Part shown: positions 16,021 to 24,515 of the stretch, in pieces
How positions within the stretch are numbered: the first letter of the stretch is position 1
Layout: every line of letters starts with the position of its first letter
Assembly: GCA_023426365.1 (NCBI GenBank)
Contig: JAFAAW010000052.1
Location: 1 to 64,000 of the forward strand
Direction of reading: 5' to 3'
Length of the DNA stretch: 64,000 bases
Origin: Pseudomonadota bacterium
GTDB taxonomy: Bacteria; Pseudomonadota; Alphaproteobacteria; Rhodospirillales; Magnetospirillaceae
Program-made: the position numbers and the translations under genes
Notes under the pieces: generated by a model
Database searches by the model: none
What the model was told of the DNA's origin: nothing
What the model saw: the letters and a program-made list of their open reading frames with translations, nothing else

Positions 16021-17085
16021 TCAGGCGCCCGCCGGCCCCTCGGCCACCGGCGCCCACAGCACCTGATCCAGTCGTTCGGCGCCGCACAGCAGCATCACCA
16101 GACGGTCCAGCCCAAGGGCGATGCCGGCGGATTCGGGCATGCCGGCCGCCAGGGCGGCCAGAAAGTCCTCGTCGATGGGATAGCGTTCGCCGTAGAGCGC
16201 CTGCTTGAGGTCCATGTCGGCCTGGAAGCGGCGGCGCTGTTCGGCCGCATCGGTCAGCTCGCCGAAGGCGTTGCACAACTCGACGCCGCAGCCATAGGCC
16301 TCGAAGCGTTCGGCCACGCGGCCGTCTGCGGGCGAGGGGCGGGCCAGCGCCGCCATGGACACCGGATAGGAATGCAGGATCACCGGCACGCCGAACCCCA
16401 GATGGGGTTCGATGCGGTCCAGCATGATCTTGAAGAAGATGTCGTCCCAGCGATCGCCCTCCGACACCGAGATGTCCAGGCGCCGCGCCTCGGCGGCGAT
16501 CAGGTCGCGGTCGGGATTCCATGGGTCGGGCGCGGTGGCCAGCACGTCCATGTCGCAATAATCGAAGAACGCCTCGGCCACCGACAGCCGCCGCCATGGC
16601 AGGAAGGGGTCGCAGACGCGTCCGCCGTGCACCATGTGGGTGGCCTCCGCCGCGCGGGCACAGGCGCGCACCAGCGCCTCGGTATCGTCCATCAATTGTT
16701 CGACGGTGCCGCCGGCACGATACCATTCCAGCATGGTGAATTCGGGATGGTGGGTATGCGACCGCTCGCCGTTGCGGAACACGCGGGCGATCTGGTACAG
16801 CCGCTCGACCCCCGCCACCAGCAGCTTCTTCATGGTGAATTCGGGGCTGGTGTGCAGGTACAGCGTGACCGGCGGATTGCCCCAGGCATCGTCCAGCCGG
16901 GTGGCGAAGGCCCGCAGATGCGGCTCCAGCCCCGGGCTGACCTGCAGGCACGGGGTCTCGACCTCGGCGAAGTCGCGTTCCGCGAAAAAGCCGCGCACCG
17001 CCGCCATGATCCTTTGGCGTTTCACCAGATTGTCCCGCCGGCTTGCGAAGTTTTCCGGCAGCCACCACTCTTTGCCTGCGCTCAT
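16021..17085 (-). CDS. epmA: EpmA, EF-P lysine ligase (lysyl-tRNA synthetase paralogue)
   Basis: This 354-residue protein is a class II aminoacyl-tRNA synthetase core without the anticodon-binding domain, as in EpmA (PoxA/GenX/YjeA). Motif 2 is seen as QIARVFRNGERSHTHHPEF, and motif 3 as GIALGLDRLVMLL near the end. EpmA attaches (R)-beta-lysine to a conserved lysine of EF-P. Its partners epmB (divergent neighbour) and efp (19209) are close by. The ATG at 17085 has an AGAGGA site; the in-frame TTG at 17100 is less likely. Start codons of epmA and epmB are only 14 bases apart. Confidence 0.93.
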   Translation of the reverse strand: MSAGKEWWLPENFASRRDNLVKRQRIMAAVRGFFAERDFAEVETPCLQVSPGLEPHLRAFATRLDDAWGNPPVTLYLHTSPEFTMKKLLVAGVERLYQIARVFRNGERSHTHHPEFTMLEWYRAGGTVEQLMDDTEALVRACARAAEATHMVHGGRVCDPFLPWRRLSVAEAFFDYCDMDVLATAPDPWNPDRDLIAAEARRLDISVSEGDRWDDIFFKIMLDRIEPHLGFGVPVILHSYPVSMAALARPSPADGRVAERFEAYGCGVELCNAFGELTDAAEQRRRFQADMDLKQALYGERYPIDEDFLAALAAGMPESAGIALGLDRLVMLLCGAERLDQVLWAPVAEGPAGA

Positions 17086-17099
17086 AAATCCTCTATCCA

Positions 17100-18170
17100 A
17101 TGCCGATGTCTTCCGAACCCGATCCCATCCGCCGCCGCACCTTGCGCACGCCGTCCGACCTGATCGCCGCCGGCCTGGCCCTGTCCGACCAGCGCGGCGC
17201 CCTTGACCGCGTGGCCGCCGGCACCGCGATTGCGCTGACGCCGGCCGTGGTCGATCTGATCGATCCCATGGACCCGGCCGACCCGGTGGCGCGCCAGTTC
17301 GTGCCCACCGCCGATGAATTGGTCACCGCCCCCGAGGAGCGCGCCGACCCCATCGGCGACGAAGCCTACAGCCCGGTCAAGGGGATCGTCCACCGTTACC
17401 CGGACCGCGTGTTGCTGAAACCCATCATGGTGTGCCCGGTCTATTGCCGCTTCTGCTTTCGGCGCGAGGCGGTGGGCGACGCCGACGGCACGCTGTCCGC
17501 GGCGGAACTGGACGAGGCGCTGGCCTATGTCTCGGGCCGTCCCGAGGTGCGCGAGATCATCGTGACCGGCGGCGACCCGCTAATGCTGCCGGCCAACCGG
17601 CTGGCCGATCTGGTGGCCCGCGTCGCCCGGCTGCGGCATGTGGAGGTCTTGCGCTTCCATTCCCGCATCCCGGTCGCGGAACCCGAGCGCATCACCGCCA
17701 TCCTGGCCGGGGCGCTGCGGCCGCCGGCCGATGCCGAGCTGGCGGTGTGGGTGTCGGTGCACGTCAACCATGCCCGCGAATTGTCGCCCGCCGCCCGCCA
17801 GGGCCTGCGGCGGCTGGCCGAGGCAGGCTTGCCGCTGGTGTCGCAGACCGTTCTGCTGAGGGGCGTCAACGACAGTGCCGAGGTGCTGGAGGAGCTGTTC
17901 CGCGCCCTGGTGCGCAACCGGGTGCGCCCCTATTACCTGCACCATCCCGATCTGGCGCGCGGGACCGGGCATTTCCGGCTGTCCATCGCCGAGGGCCAGG
18001 AGATCATGCGGCGTCTGCGCGGCCGCCTGACCGGCATCGCCCAGCCCACCTATGTGCTGGATATTCCCGGCGGCGCCGGCAAGGTGCCGCTGATGCCCGA
18101 ATTTTGGGACGGTGAGCGCGGCGAGGTGCTGGACTGGCAGGGGCGGCCCCACCCCTATCCGTCGCGTTAG
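17100..18170 (+). CDS. epmB: EpmB, EF-P L-lysine 2,3-aminomutase (radical SAM)
   Basis: This 356-residue protein of the KamA family makes (R)-beta-lysine from L-lysine for EF-P modification. The radical SAM motif is CPVYCRFC, Cys112, Cys116 and Cys119. It lacks the long C-terminal oligomerisation region of catabolic lysine aminomutases, as EpmB does. Either ATG (17100 or 17106) may start it. No clear Shine-Dalgarno is seen, so a leaderless or very short-leader message is possible. It is divergent from epmA and 1 kb upstream of efp. Confidence 0.93.
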   Translation: MPMSSEPDPIRRRTLRTPSDLIAAGLALSDQRGALDRVAAGTAIALTPAVVDLIDPMDPADPVARQFVPTADELVTAPEERADPIGDEAYSPVKGIVHRYPDRVLLKPIMVCPVYCRFCFRREAVGDADGTLSAAELDEALAYVSGRPEVREIIVTGGDPLMLPANRLADLVARVARLRHVEVLRFHSRIPVAEPERITAILAGALRPPADAELAVWVSVHVNHARELSPAARQGLRRLAEAGLPLVSQTVLLRGVNDSAEVLEELFRALVRNRVRPYYLHHPDLARGTGHFRLSIAEGQEIMRRLRGRLTGIAQPTYVLDIPGGAGKVPLMPEFWDGERGEVLDWQGRPHPYPSR

Positions 18171-18236
18171 CGCTGTCTTCGCTTAGGCGGAACCGTTTTC
18201 AGGCTCTGCCTGGGGCGCACCGTCTGCGCGGGCGGT

Positions 18237-19046
18237 TCAGCCCGCCTGGGGTGGCGCGGCGCAGCCGGCGGCCGGCGGCTTGGCCGCCATGCTGTTCAGC
18301 CCGGCGATGAACGGCCACCACGGGCTGGACGGCAGCTTGCACTCGAAGAATTCCTTTTCCAGTCGCTTGTTCTCGGGGGTGGGCGGCAGCAATTGCTTGA
18401 GCAGGGTGCGCGCGGCCTTCATGCGGCCGGCATAGATCATGTCCAGGGTGTCTTGGAAAACCGCGCCGATGATTTCCTGCTCGGAATGGGGCTGGCGGCG
18501 TTCCTGCAACTGATACAGCATGATGCCGGCCCGCATCAGCTTGGAGGACGGCACGTATTGCTGGCCGTCCCAGTCCATGATCACCCGCGGCACCGGCGAG
18601 GTGGCGAAATCGCCGAACGGCCAATTGACGAAACTCCAGTCCGGCAGGCCGACTTCCAGCGCAGGATCGTCGTCGAACTGGTTGAACAGGGCGGCGTCGG
18701 AATGGCCCACATCGATGGATTGGACCAGCCGGGGCTGGGCGCCCAGGTCGATGATGTGCACGGTGTAGCAGCATTGGGCGCCGCCCGACCAGCCGGTGAC
18801 CACCATCATGGGGGTGGCGCCGCCGGTGATGTTTTCTCCCACCGGATCGCGCGGCGTCAGCTTCTGCGCGGTCAGGCTCAGATCGGCGGCGCCGTCGCGC
18901 CGCACCGTCAGGCGCTGCCCCCCTTCCGCAATATCCTCGATGGTGACGCGGGTGCCGTTCAGGTCCCAATTCTGCGCTTCTGCGCCCCAGGCGGCGGTGT
19001 TCCAGGCGCCCAGGGCGCAGACCATGCCGATGAGGAAGCGTCTCAT
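18237..19046 (-). CDS. Exported hypothetical protein
   Basis: This 269-residue protein has a cleavable signal peptide (residues 1-22, ending AAWGA). The mature part is beta-rich to about residue 150, with a notable GWSGGAQCCYTVHII segment holding paired cysteines, and more helical from about 185. I do not recognise a family. Two Cys near the C-terminus (FECKL, AAGCAA) could pair with the earlier ones in the periplasm. It lies between epmB and efp but on the opposite strand, so it is probably not part of EF-P modification. Confidence 0.75.
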   Translation of the reverse strand: MRRFLIGMVCALGAWNTAAWGAEAQNWDLNGTRVTIEDIAEGGQRLTVRRDGAADLSLTAQKLTPRDPVGENITGGATPMMVVTGWSGGAQCCYTVHIIDLGAQPRLVQSIDVGHSDAALFNQFDDDPALEVGLPDWSFVNWPFGDFATSPVPRVIMDWDGQQYVPSSKLMRAGIMLYQLQERRQPHSEQEIIGAVFQDTLDMIYAGRMKAARTLLKQLLPPTPENKRLEKEFFECKLPSSPWWPFIAGLNSMAAKPPAAGCAAPPQAG

Positions 19047-19208
19047 TTTCTGTTTATCCCCCTATCACCTTTGGCGGAATTGTACGCGGCCAGGGCGCCG
19101 CAGGGAAGCGTGGGCTGCATGGCTGGGATTTTCCACCACGGTTGCCATATTCCAGCCGACCTGTTAGGTTTCGCGCCAATTTTCCGTCAGCCCGTCGAGA
19201 TTTATCCC

Positions 19209-19772
19209 ATGAAGATCAATGCCAACCTGATTCGTGTCGGCAATATCATCGAGCACAACGGCCGCCAGTGGGCCGTGCTGAAGACGGCCATCGTGCAGCC
19301 CGGCAAGGGCGGCGCCTTCATCACCGTCGAAATGCGCGACATCCGCACCGGCACCAAGACGAACGAGCGCTGGCGCACCGCCGACACCGTCGAAAAGTGC
19401 AACGTGGAAGAGAAGGATTGCACCTTCCTCTTCGTCGACGGCGACAACCTGACCTTCATGGATCAGGAATCCTTCGAGCAGTTCAGCCTGGCCAAGGACG
19501 TGCTGGGCGAGTCCGCCGCCTTCCTGCAGGACGGCATGCAGGTGGCCGTCGATTTCATCGAGGGCTCGCCGGTTTCGGTGGCGCTGCCGGAAAAGGTGAC
19601 CATGCTGGTGGTCGAGGCCGATCCGGTGGTCAAGGGCCAGACCGCGTCCTCGTCCTACAAGCCGGCCAAGCTGGAGAACGGCCTCAAGATCCTGGTGCCG
19701 CCGTTCATCGCCGAGGGCGAGAAGATCATCGTCAACACCGGTGATTGCTCCTACGTCGAGCGCGCCAAGTAA
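19209..19772 (+). CDS. efp: Translation elongation factor P
   Basis: This 187-residue protein has the standard three-domain EF-P layout and ends GDCSYVERAK. The modified loop is QPGKGGAF with Lys33 at the tip. That is the residue EpmA/EpmB lysylate, and both genes are present upstream. EF-P relieves ribosome stalling at polyproline. This region itself encodes a very proline-rich protein (20874). The gene is followed 85 bases later by the SuhB-like gene on the same strand, with no clear terminator between, so they may be co-transcribed. Confidence 0.96.
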   Translation: MKINANLIRVGNIIEHNGRQWAVLKTAIVQPGKGGAFITVEMRDIRTGTKTNERWRTADTVEKCNVEEKDCTFLFVDGDNLTFMDQESFEQFSLAKDVLGESAAFLQDGMQVAVDFIEGSPVSVALPEKVTMLVVEADPVVKGQTASSSYKPAKLENGLKILVPPFIAEGEKIIVNTGDCSYVERAK

Positions 19773-19857
19773 GCCGCTTTCGTGGTGTAATGGCCGCTCC
19801 CGGGGCAATCCGCTCGGGGGGCGGCCTCATCGTTTTCAGGTTCAAGGAGTTTGTGCC

Positions 19858-20655
19858 GTGATCGTCCGTTCCGCCATTCTCAACGTGATGATGGGCGCCG
19901 CCCGCAAGGCCGGCCGCGGCATGGTGCGCGACTTCGGCGAGGTCGAGAAGCTGCAGGTGTCCATGAAGGGCACGTCCGATTTCGTCACCTCCGCCGACCT
20001 TCAGGCGGAAAAGGTGCTGCGCCAGGAATTGAAGAAGGCCCGCCCCGGCTTCGGCTTCCTGCTGGAGGAGGGGGGCGAGATCGCCGGCGACGACAAGAGC
20101 CATCGCTGGATCATCGACCCCATCGACGGCACCACCAACTTCATCCACGGCATCCCGCATTTCGCCATCTCCATCGGTCTGGAGCGCGACGGCGAACTGA
20201 TCGCCGGCGTGGTTTATGAACCGATCTCGGATTCCATGTTCCATGGCGAGAAGGGCGGCGGCGCCTATCTGAACGACTGGCGCCTGCGCGTGTCCGCGCG
20301 CCGCAAGCTGGAGGAGGCGGTGGTGACCACCGGCATTCCCCATCGCGGCCGTCCGGGCCGCGAGCCGTTCATGAAGGAGCTGGTGGCCGTGATGGACAAT
20401 TGCGCCGGCGTGCGCCGTTTCGGCTCGGCCGCGCTGGACCTGGCCTATGTGGCCGCCGGCCGTTGCGACGGCTATTGGGAACATGGCCTCAAGCCGTGGG
20501 ACATCGCGGCCGGCGTGGTGCTGGTGCGCGAGGCCGGCGGTTATGTCACCGATCCCGACGGCAAGAGCGACGTGCTGGGTTCCGGCGACGTGGTGGCGGC
20601 CAACGACCACCTGCAGTCGAAGCTGGTGTCGCTGCTCAAGAAGGCGCGGGCCTGA
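19858..20655 (+). CDS. suhB: SuhB-like inositol monophosphatase family protein
   Basis: This 265-residue protein has the metal-binding motif WIIDPIDGTTNFIHG and the second motif KPWDIAAG of Mg-dependent inositol/FBP phosphatases. Bacterial SuhB dephosphorylates inositol-1-phosphate and also acts in ribosomal antitermination. The start is GTG at 19858, eight bases after AAGGAG. A clear terminator follows. Which substrate is used in vivo cannot be told. Confidence 0.92.
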   Translation: MIVRSAILNVMMGAARKAGRGMVRDFGEVEKLQVSMKGTSDFVTSADLQAEKVLRQELKKARPGFGFLLEEGGEIAGDDKSHRWIIDPIDGTTNFIHGIPHFAISIGLERDGELIAGVVYEPISDSMFHGEKGGGAYLNDWRLRVSARRKLEEAVVTTGIPHRGRPGREPFMKELVAVMDNCAGVRRFGSAALDLAYVAAGRCDGYWEHGLKPWDIAAGVVLVREAGGYVTDPDGKSDVLGSGDVVAANDHLQSKLVSLLKKARA

Positions 20656-20696
20656 TCCGGCCAAGCCGTTCTTTTTTGATCGGGGCTTCAATGACG

Positions 20697-20730
20697 CGGG
20701 CGGGATGACACTATCCCGCCCGTTTCTTTT
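20697..20730 (+). terminator. Rho-independent terminator after suhB
   Basis: A 10-base stem, CGGGCGGGAT (20697-20706) with ATCCCGCCCG (20713-20722), is followed by TTTCTTTT. Confidence 0.85.
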
Positions 20731-20873
20731 GGGTGGCTGATTGCCTTTTTTCTTGCCGGCGGCTGTGACATCCTGGCAACGGCTGTGATGTTTTTGGCAT
20801 CGCAGTGTTGTCCCCACCTGGGCCATCGGGTAGTCTTTGCCCCTGATTTGATTTAGGCGGGGGATACCATCCC

Positions 20874-22082
20874 ATGAAGCGGTCGGGTTGGCGAGTTCTG
20901 GCGCTTGGCGCTCTGATGGGCGCGGTGGCGTGGCCGGCGTCGGCACAGGTGGTGATCGGTGGTTCCGGTGCTCCCAGCGTGGAGGTCAACTGGTCGGTTC
21001 TCGATGAACTGGGCCGCCAGCCCACCCTGGCCGACATGCTGAAATCCGAACCGCCGGCCGAAACCCGCGCCGCCCCCGGCAGCACCCGCAAGCCCCAGGC
21101 GGGCGGCGTGCAGTACCGCCCCTACAAACCGGGCGCCACCCCCTATGCCAATGCCAAGCCCCCGGCGGCGAAGCCCGCCAAGCCGGCCAAGGCCCCCGCC
21201 GCCAAGCCGCCGCGCAAGCCGCCGGTGGTGCCGGCCTCGGCCAAGTCCAGCCCGGTGGCCGATCTGGTGCAGTCGGCCCATCGCCCCGCCCCGGCCGAGG
21301 CGCCGCGCACGGCGGCCCAGCCGGCGGTGCCGCCCAAGCCGCAGGTAACGCCGGTGGCGGACCTGCCCAAGGTCAACCTGCCTGAGGCGCCCAAGGTCGA
21401 AGCCCCCAAGGTGGCTGCCGTCGAGGCGCCCAAGGTCGAGGCGCCCAAGGTCGAGGCTCCCAAGGTGGCGGCCGTCGAGGCGCCCAAGGTCGAGGCTCCC
21501 AAGGTGGACATGGTCAAGGCCGCCACGCCGCCGGCCATTGGCCCGCAGATCGCGCTGCCCGAGGCGCCCAAGCCCGCCCCGGCTCCCGTCGCTCCGCCGG
21601 TGCAGATGGTCAAGGCCGAAGCGCCGGTTACGTTGCCCCCCACCGCGCTGACGCCGCCGCCGCTGCCGGTCGCCAAGGTGGAAGCCCCGGTCGAGCCGGC
21701 GCCCCAGGTGGCGTCCGTGCCGGTCAATCCCGCGCCGGCCGCCGCCGCGGTCGCGGCGCTGCGCGGCAGCGACACCCTGTCCGTGCCGTTCACGGTGGAC
21801 AGCGCCCGCCTGCCGGAAAGCGCCCATGCCAATCTGGACCGCCTGGCCAAGCGCATGCTCAAGGACGAGGGCCTGGGGCTGCAATTGCTGGCCTATGCCG
21901 ATGGCGACGACGCCAACGCGTCCAAGGCCCGCCGCCTGTCGCTGTCGCGCGCGCTGGAGGTGCGCAAGTATCTGATGGAACAGGGCCTGCGCTCGACCCG
22001 GATCGAGGTGCGCGCCCTGGGCAACAAGATCGAGGGTCCCGGCCCTGCCGATCGCGTGGACGCGGTGCTTGTCGGTCGCTAG
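20874..22082 (+). CDS. Exported proline/alanine-rich protein with OmpA-like C-terminal domain
   Basis: This 402-residue protein has a signal peptide (residues 1-25, ending WPASAQ). Residues 60-285 are a low-complexity Pro/Ala/Lys/Val stretch, including repeats of the type EAPKVEAPKV around 165-210. The C-terminal part (about 300-402) resembles an OmpA/MotB peptidoglycan-binding domain (DTLSVPFTVDSARLPESA, then ALEVRKYLMEQG). The long flexible part could span the periplasm. It has its own terminator but lies directly before the MotA/MotB-like pair, suggesting a shared envelope function. No known name was recognised. Confidence 0.75.
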   Translation: MKRSGWRVLALGALMGAVAWPASAQVVIGGSGAPSVEVNWSVLDELGRQPTLADMLKSEPPAETRAAPGSTRKPQAGGVQYRPYKPGATPYANAKPPAAKPAKPAKAPAAKPPRKPPVVPASAKSSPVADLVQSAHRPAPAEAPRTAAQPAVPPKPQVTPVADLPKVNLPEAPKVEAPKVAAVEAPKVEAPKVEAPKVAAVEAPKVEAPKVDMVKAATPPAIGPQIALPEAPKPAPAPVAPPVQMVKAEAPVTLPPTALTPPPLPVAKVEAPVEPAPQVASVPVNPAPAAAAVAALRGSDTLSVPFTVDSARLPESAHANLDRLAKRMLKDEGLGLQLLAYADGDDANASKARRLSLSRALEVRKYLMEQGLRSTRIEVRALGNKIEGPGPADRVDAVLVGR

Positions 22083-22107
22083 GGCGATCCTTGCTGTCCG
22101 CCGACCA

Positions 22108-22139
22108 AGCCCCGCGCCGGCCACGGTCGCGGGGCTTTT
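22108..22139 (+). terminator. Rho-independent terminator after the OmpA-like gene
   Basis: AGCCCCGCG (22108-22116) pairs with CGCGGGGCT (22128-22136), followed by TTTC. The T-run is short. Confidence 0.7.
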
Positions 22140-22233
22140 CTACGCCTATGACGTAGGGCGATGCGCCTTTTTCGCCCTGGAATGAACACATTCACCCCCA
22201 ACAATGGCCACCATCATTGCCGGAGCCTGATCG

Positions 22234-23373
22234 ATGACCCGACCCAATCGCTACCTTCTGCGCATGGCGGCGTTCCTGGCCGTCGTTGCCGCCGTGGCCG
22301 CCATTCTGGCGCCCGGACTGGTACGCGCGTTCATGGCCAATCCGGGCCTGAACGGCTTGATCGTCGGCGTGTTCCTGGTCGGCATCGTCCTGAATTTCCG
22401 CCAGGTGCTGTTGCTCAAGCCCGAGGTGGAATGGCTGGAAACCTGGCGGCGCGGCCAGCCCTCGCTGTCGGGCGGCCGGCTTCGGCTGCTGGCCCCCATG
22501 GCGTCCATGCTGGGCGAGCGCCAGGGCCGCATGAGCCTGTCGGCGATGGCGTTGCGCTCGCTGTTGGATTCCATCGCCGCCCGCCTGGACGAGGGGCGGG
22601 AGCTGGCGCGCTACTTCGTCGGCCTGCTGATTTTCCTGGGTCTGCTGGGCACCTTCTGGGGCCTGTCGCGCACCATCGGATCGGTGGGTGAGGTGATCGC
22701 GTCGCTGTCGGTGTCCAGCGCGGACCCGGCGGGGGCCTTCGAACGGCTCAAGAACGGGCTTGATGCGCCGTTGGGCGGCATGGGCACAGCCTTCTCCACC
22801 TCGCTGTTCGGTCTGGCCGGCTCGCTGGTGCTGGGGTTCCTCGACCTTCAGGCCGGGCAGGCGCAGAACGCCTTCTACAACGAGCTGGAGGACTGGCTGG
22901 CCGGGCAGACCCGCCTGGGTGGCGGCGGCGCGGCGGTGGGCGAGGGCGACCAGCCGGTGCCCGCCTATATCCAGGCGCTGCTGGAACAGACCGCTGACAG
23001 CCTGGACGAGTTGCAGCGCATCATGGCGCGCGGCGAGGAAAGCCGGATTTCCACCAATGCCAACATCCGGTCGCTGACCGACAAGCTGTCCACCCTGACC
23101 GACCACATGCGGGCGGAACAGGCGCTGATGATCAAGCTGGGCGAGGCGCAGATGGAAATGCGGCCGCTGTTGGCGCGGCTGGCCGAAGGGTCGCAGGGGG
23201 GGCTGGACGATGCCACCCGCAACCACATCCGCAACATGGACGTGGCGCTGGGCCGGCTGGTCGAGGACAACGCCCGCGGCCATGACGAACTGATCGCCGA
23301 GCTGCGCTCCGAGTTCAAGCTGCTGGCGCGCACCATCGCCGCCATCGCCGAGGACGTGGAGAGCGGCGCATGA
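22234..23373 (+). CDS. MotA/TolQ/ExbB-like proton channel protein with long cytoplasmic tail
   Basis: This 379-residue protein has four membrane segments: about residues 8-28, 36-55, 128-150 and 190-215. Segment 3 carries GLLGTFWGLSRT and segment 4 GGMGTAFSTSLFGLAGSL, the conserved helices of MotA/ExbB channels. A helical, probably coiled tail of about 150 residues follows, which MotA lacks. Its stop overlaps the ATG of the MotB-like gene (ATGA), so the two should form one complex. It is not flagellar MotA by length or neighbours. It likely uses ion flow to drive movement or tension in the wall. Confidence 0.82.
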   Translation: MTRPNRYLLRMAAFLAVVAAVAAILAPGLVRAFMANPGLNGLIVGVFLVGIVLNFRQVLLLKPEVEWLETWRRGQPSLSGGRLRLLAPMASMLGERQGRMSLSAMALRSLLDSIAARLDEGRELARYFVGLLIFLGLLGTFWGLSRTIGSVGEVIASLSVSSADPAGAFERLKNGLDAPLGGMGTAFSTSLFGLAGSLVLGFLDLQAGQAQNAFYNELEDWLAGQTRLGGGGAAVGEGDQPVPAYIQALLEQTADSLDELQRIMARGEESRISTNANIRSLTDKLSTLTDHMRAEQALMIKLGEAQMEMRPLLARLAEGSQGGLDDATRNHIRNMDVALGRLVEDNARGHDELIAELRSEFKLLARTIAAIAEDVESGA

Positions 23374-24389
23374 TCGGCCGCCGCACCCGCCGTACGCTCG
23401 ACATCTGGCCGGGCTTCGTCGATGCGTTGTCGGGCCTGGTCCTGGTCATGGTGTTCATGCTGCTGGTCTTCGTGCTGGCCCAGTACTTCCTGGGCAACGC
23501 GCTGAGCGGCAGCGAGGCGGCGCGCGACCGCCTGGGCCGCGAGATGGCGGCACTGGTGGAACAATTGTCGCTGGAGAAGAAGGCCAACGATTCCCTGCGC
23601 GGCGACCTGTCCAAGCTGTCGTCGCAACTGACCAGCGCGGACGCGGAGCGCGCCCGGCTGGAGCACGACGTGGCGGCGCTGGCGGCGCTCAAGGCCGAGC
23701 TGGAGGCCAAGCTGGCCGAGGCCGGCGATGCGCTGGAGGGTGAGAAGACCGCCAGCATGGCGGCGCGGGCCGAGGCCGCGCTGCTCAACCAGCAACTGGA
23801 CGCCATCAAGCAGGAAATGGCCCGTCTGGCCGCCGCGCTGGACGCGTCGGAAAAGACCGCCGCCGAGCAGAAGGTGCAGATCGTCGATCTGGGCAAGCGC
23901 CTGAACGTGGCGCTGGCCAACAAGGTCGAGGAATTGCAGCGCTACCGCTCGGAATTCTTTGGCAAACTGCGCGAGCTGCTGGGCAACCGCCCCGGCATCC
24001 GGGTCGAGGGCGACCGCTTCGTCTTCCAGTCCGAGGTGCTGTTCGACACCGCCTCGGCCGAGATGGGGGTGGAGGGCATCGAACAGATCCGCGCCCTGGC
24101 CAAGACGCTGAACGAGATTTCCAAGCAGATTCCCAAGGACGTGCACTGGGTGTTGCGCGTGGACGGCCATACCGACAAGCGGCCCATCGCCTCGGGGCGC
24201 TTCCCGTCCAACTGGGAATTGTCCACCGCGCGTGCCATCACCGTGGTCAAGACGCTGGCCGCCAACGGCGTCCCCGCCGACCGTCTGGCCGCCGCCGGCT
24301 TCGGCGAATTCCAGCCGCTGGAAAAGGGCGATACCGAGGAAGCCTACGGCAAGAACCGCCGTATCGAAATCCGGCTGGATGCCCGCTGA
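23370..24389 (+). CDS. MotB-like protein with coiled coil and OmpA peptidoglycan-binding domain
   Basis: This 339-residue protein has one N-terminal membrane helix, GFVDALSGLVLVMVFMLLVF. The Asp just before it sits where MotB has its proton-carrying Asp. A long coiled coil covers about residues 50-200. An OmpA/MotB domain (about 215-339) has VDGHTDKRP and NWELSTARA, the peptidoglycan-binding signature. It is translationally coupled to the MotA-like gene. The long coil would hold the wall-binding domain far from the membrane, unlike flagellar MotB. Confidence 0.85.
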   Translation: MIGRRTRRTLDIWPGFVDALSGLVLVMVFMLLVFVLAQYFLGNALSGSEAARDRLGREMAALVEQLSLEKKANDSLRGDLSKLSSQLTSADAERARLEHDVAALAALKAELEAKLAEAGDALEGEKTASMAARAEAALLNQQLDAIKQEMARLAAALDASEKTAAEQKVQIVDLGKRLNVALANKVEELQRYRSEFFGKLRELLGNRPGIRVEGDRFVFQSEVLFDTASAEMGVEGIEQIRALAKTLNEISKQIPKDVHWVLRVDGHTDKRPIASGRFPSNWELSTARAITVVKTLAANGVPADRLAAAGFGEFQPLEKGDTEEAYGKNRRIEIRLDAR

Positions 24390-24410
24390 CGGCTGAACGG
24401 CAACCGGTGA

Positions 24411-24435
24411 CGGACGGGGCGGGAGTGCCCGTCCG
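24411..24435 (+). terminator. Possible terminator hairpin after the MotB-like gene
   Basis: CGGACGGG (24411-24418) pairs perfectly with CCCGTCCG (24428-24435), but no T-run follows. It may mark a transcript end between convergent genes. Confidence 0.4.
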
Positions 24436-24515
24436 CCCCCTAGGGGCGAGGGTCTGGCTTTAGGTTTGGCCCTCGCCGGGCGCGCGCCCGCGCGCCAGAT
24501 TGAGCGCTCGCCGCT

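Noticed and set aside
22234..24389. Zorya anti-phage system (ZorA/ZorB)
   Set aside because: The MotA/MotB-like pair has a similar plan, but no ZorC, ZorD or ZorE gene follows. The next gene is a convergent NicO transporter.
22234..24389. Flagellar motA/motB
   Set aside because: The long tail of the MotA-like protein, the long coiled coil of the MotB-like protein and the lack of flagellar neighbours argue against it.
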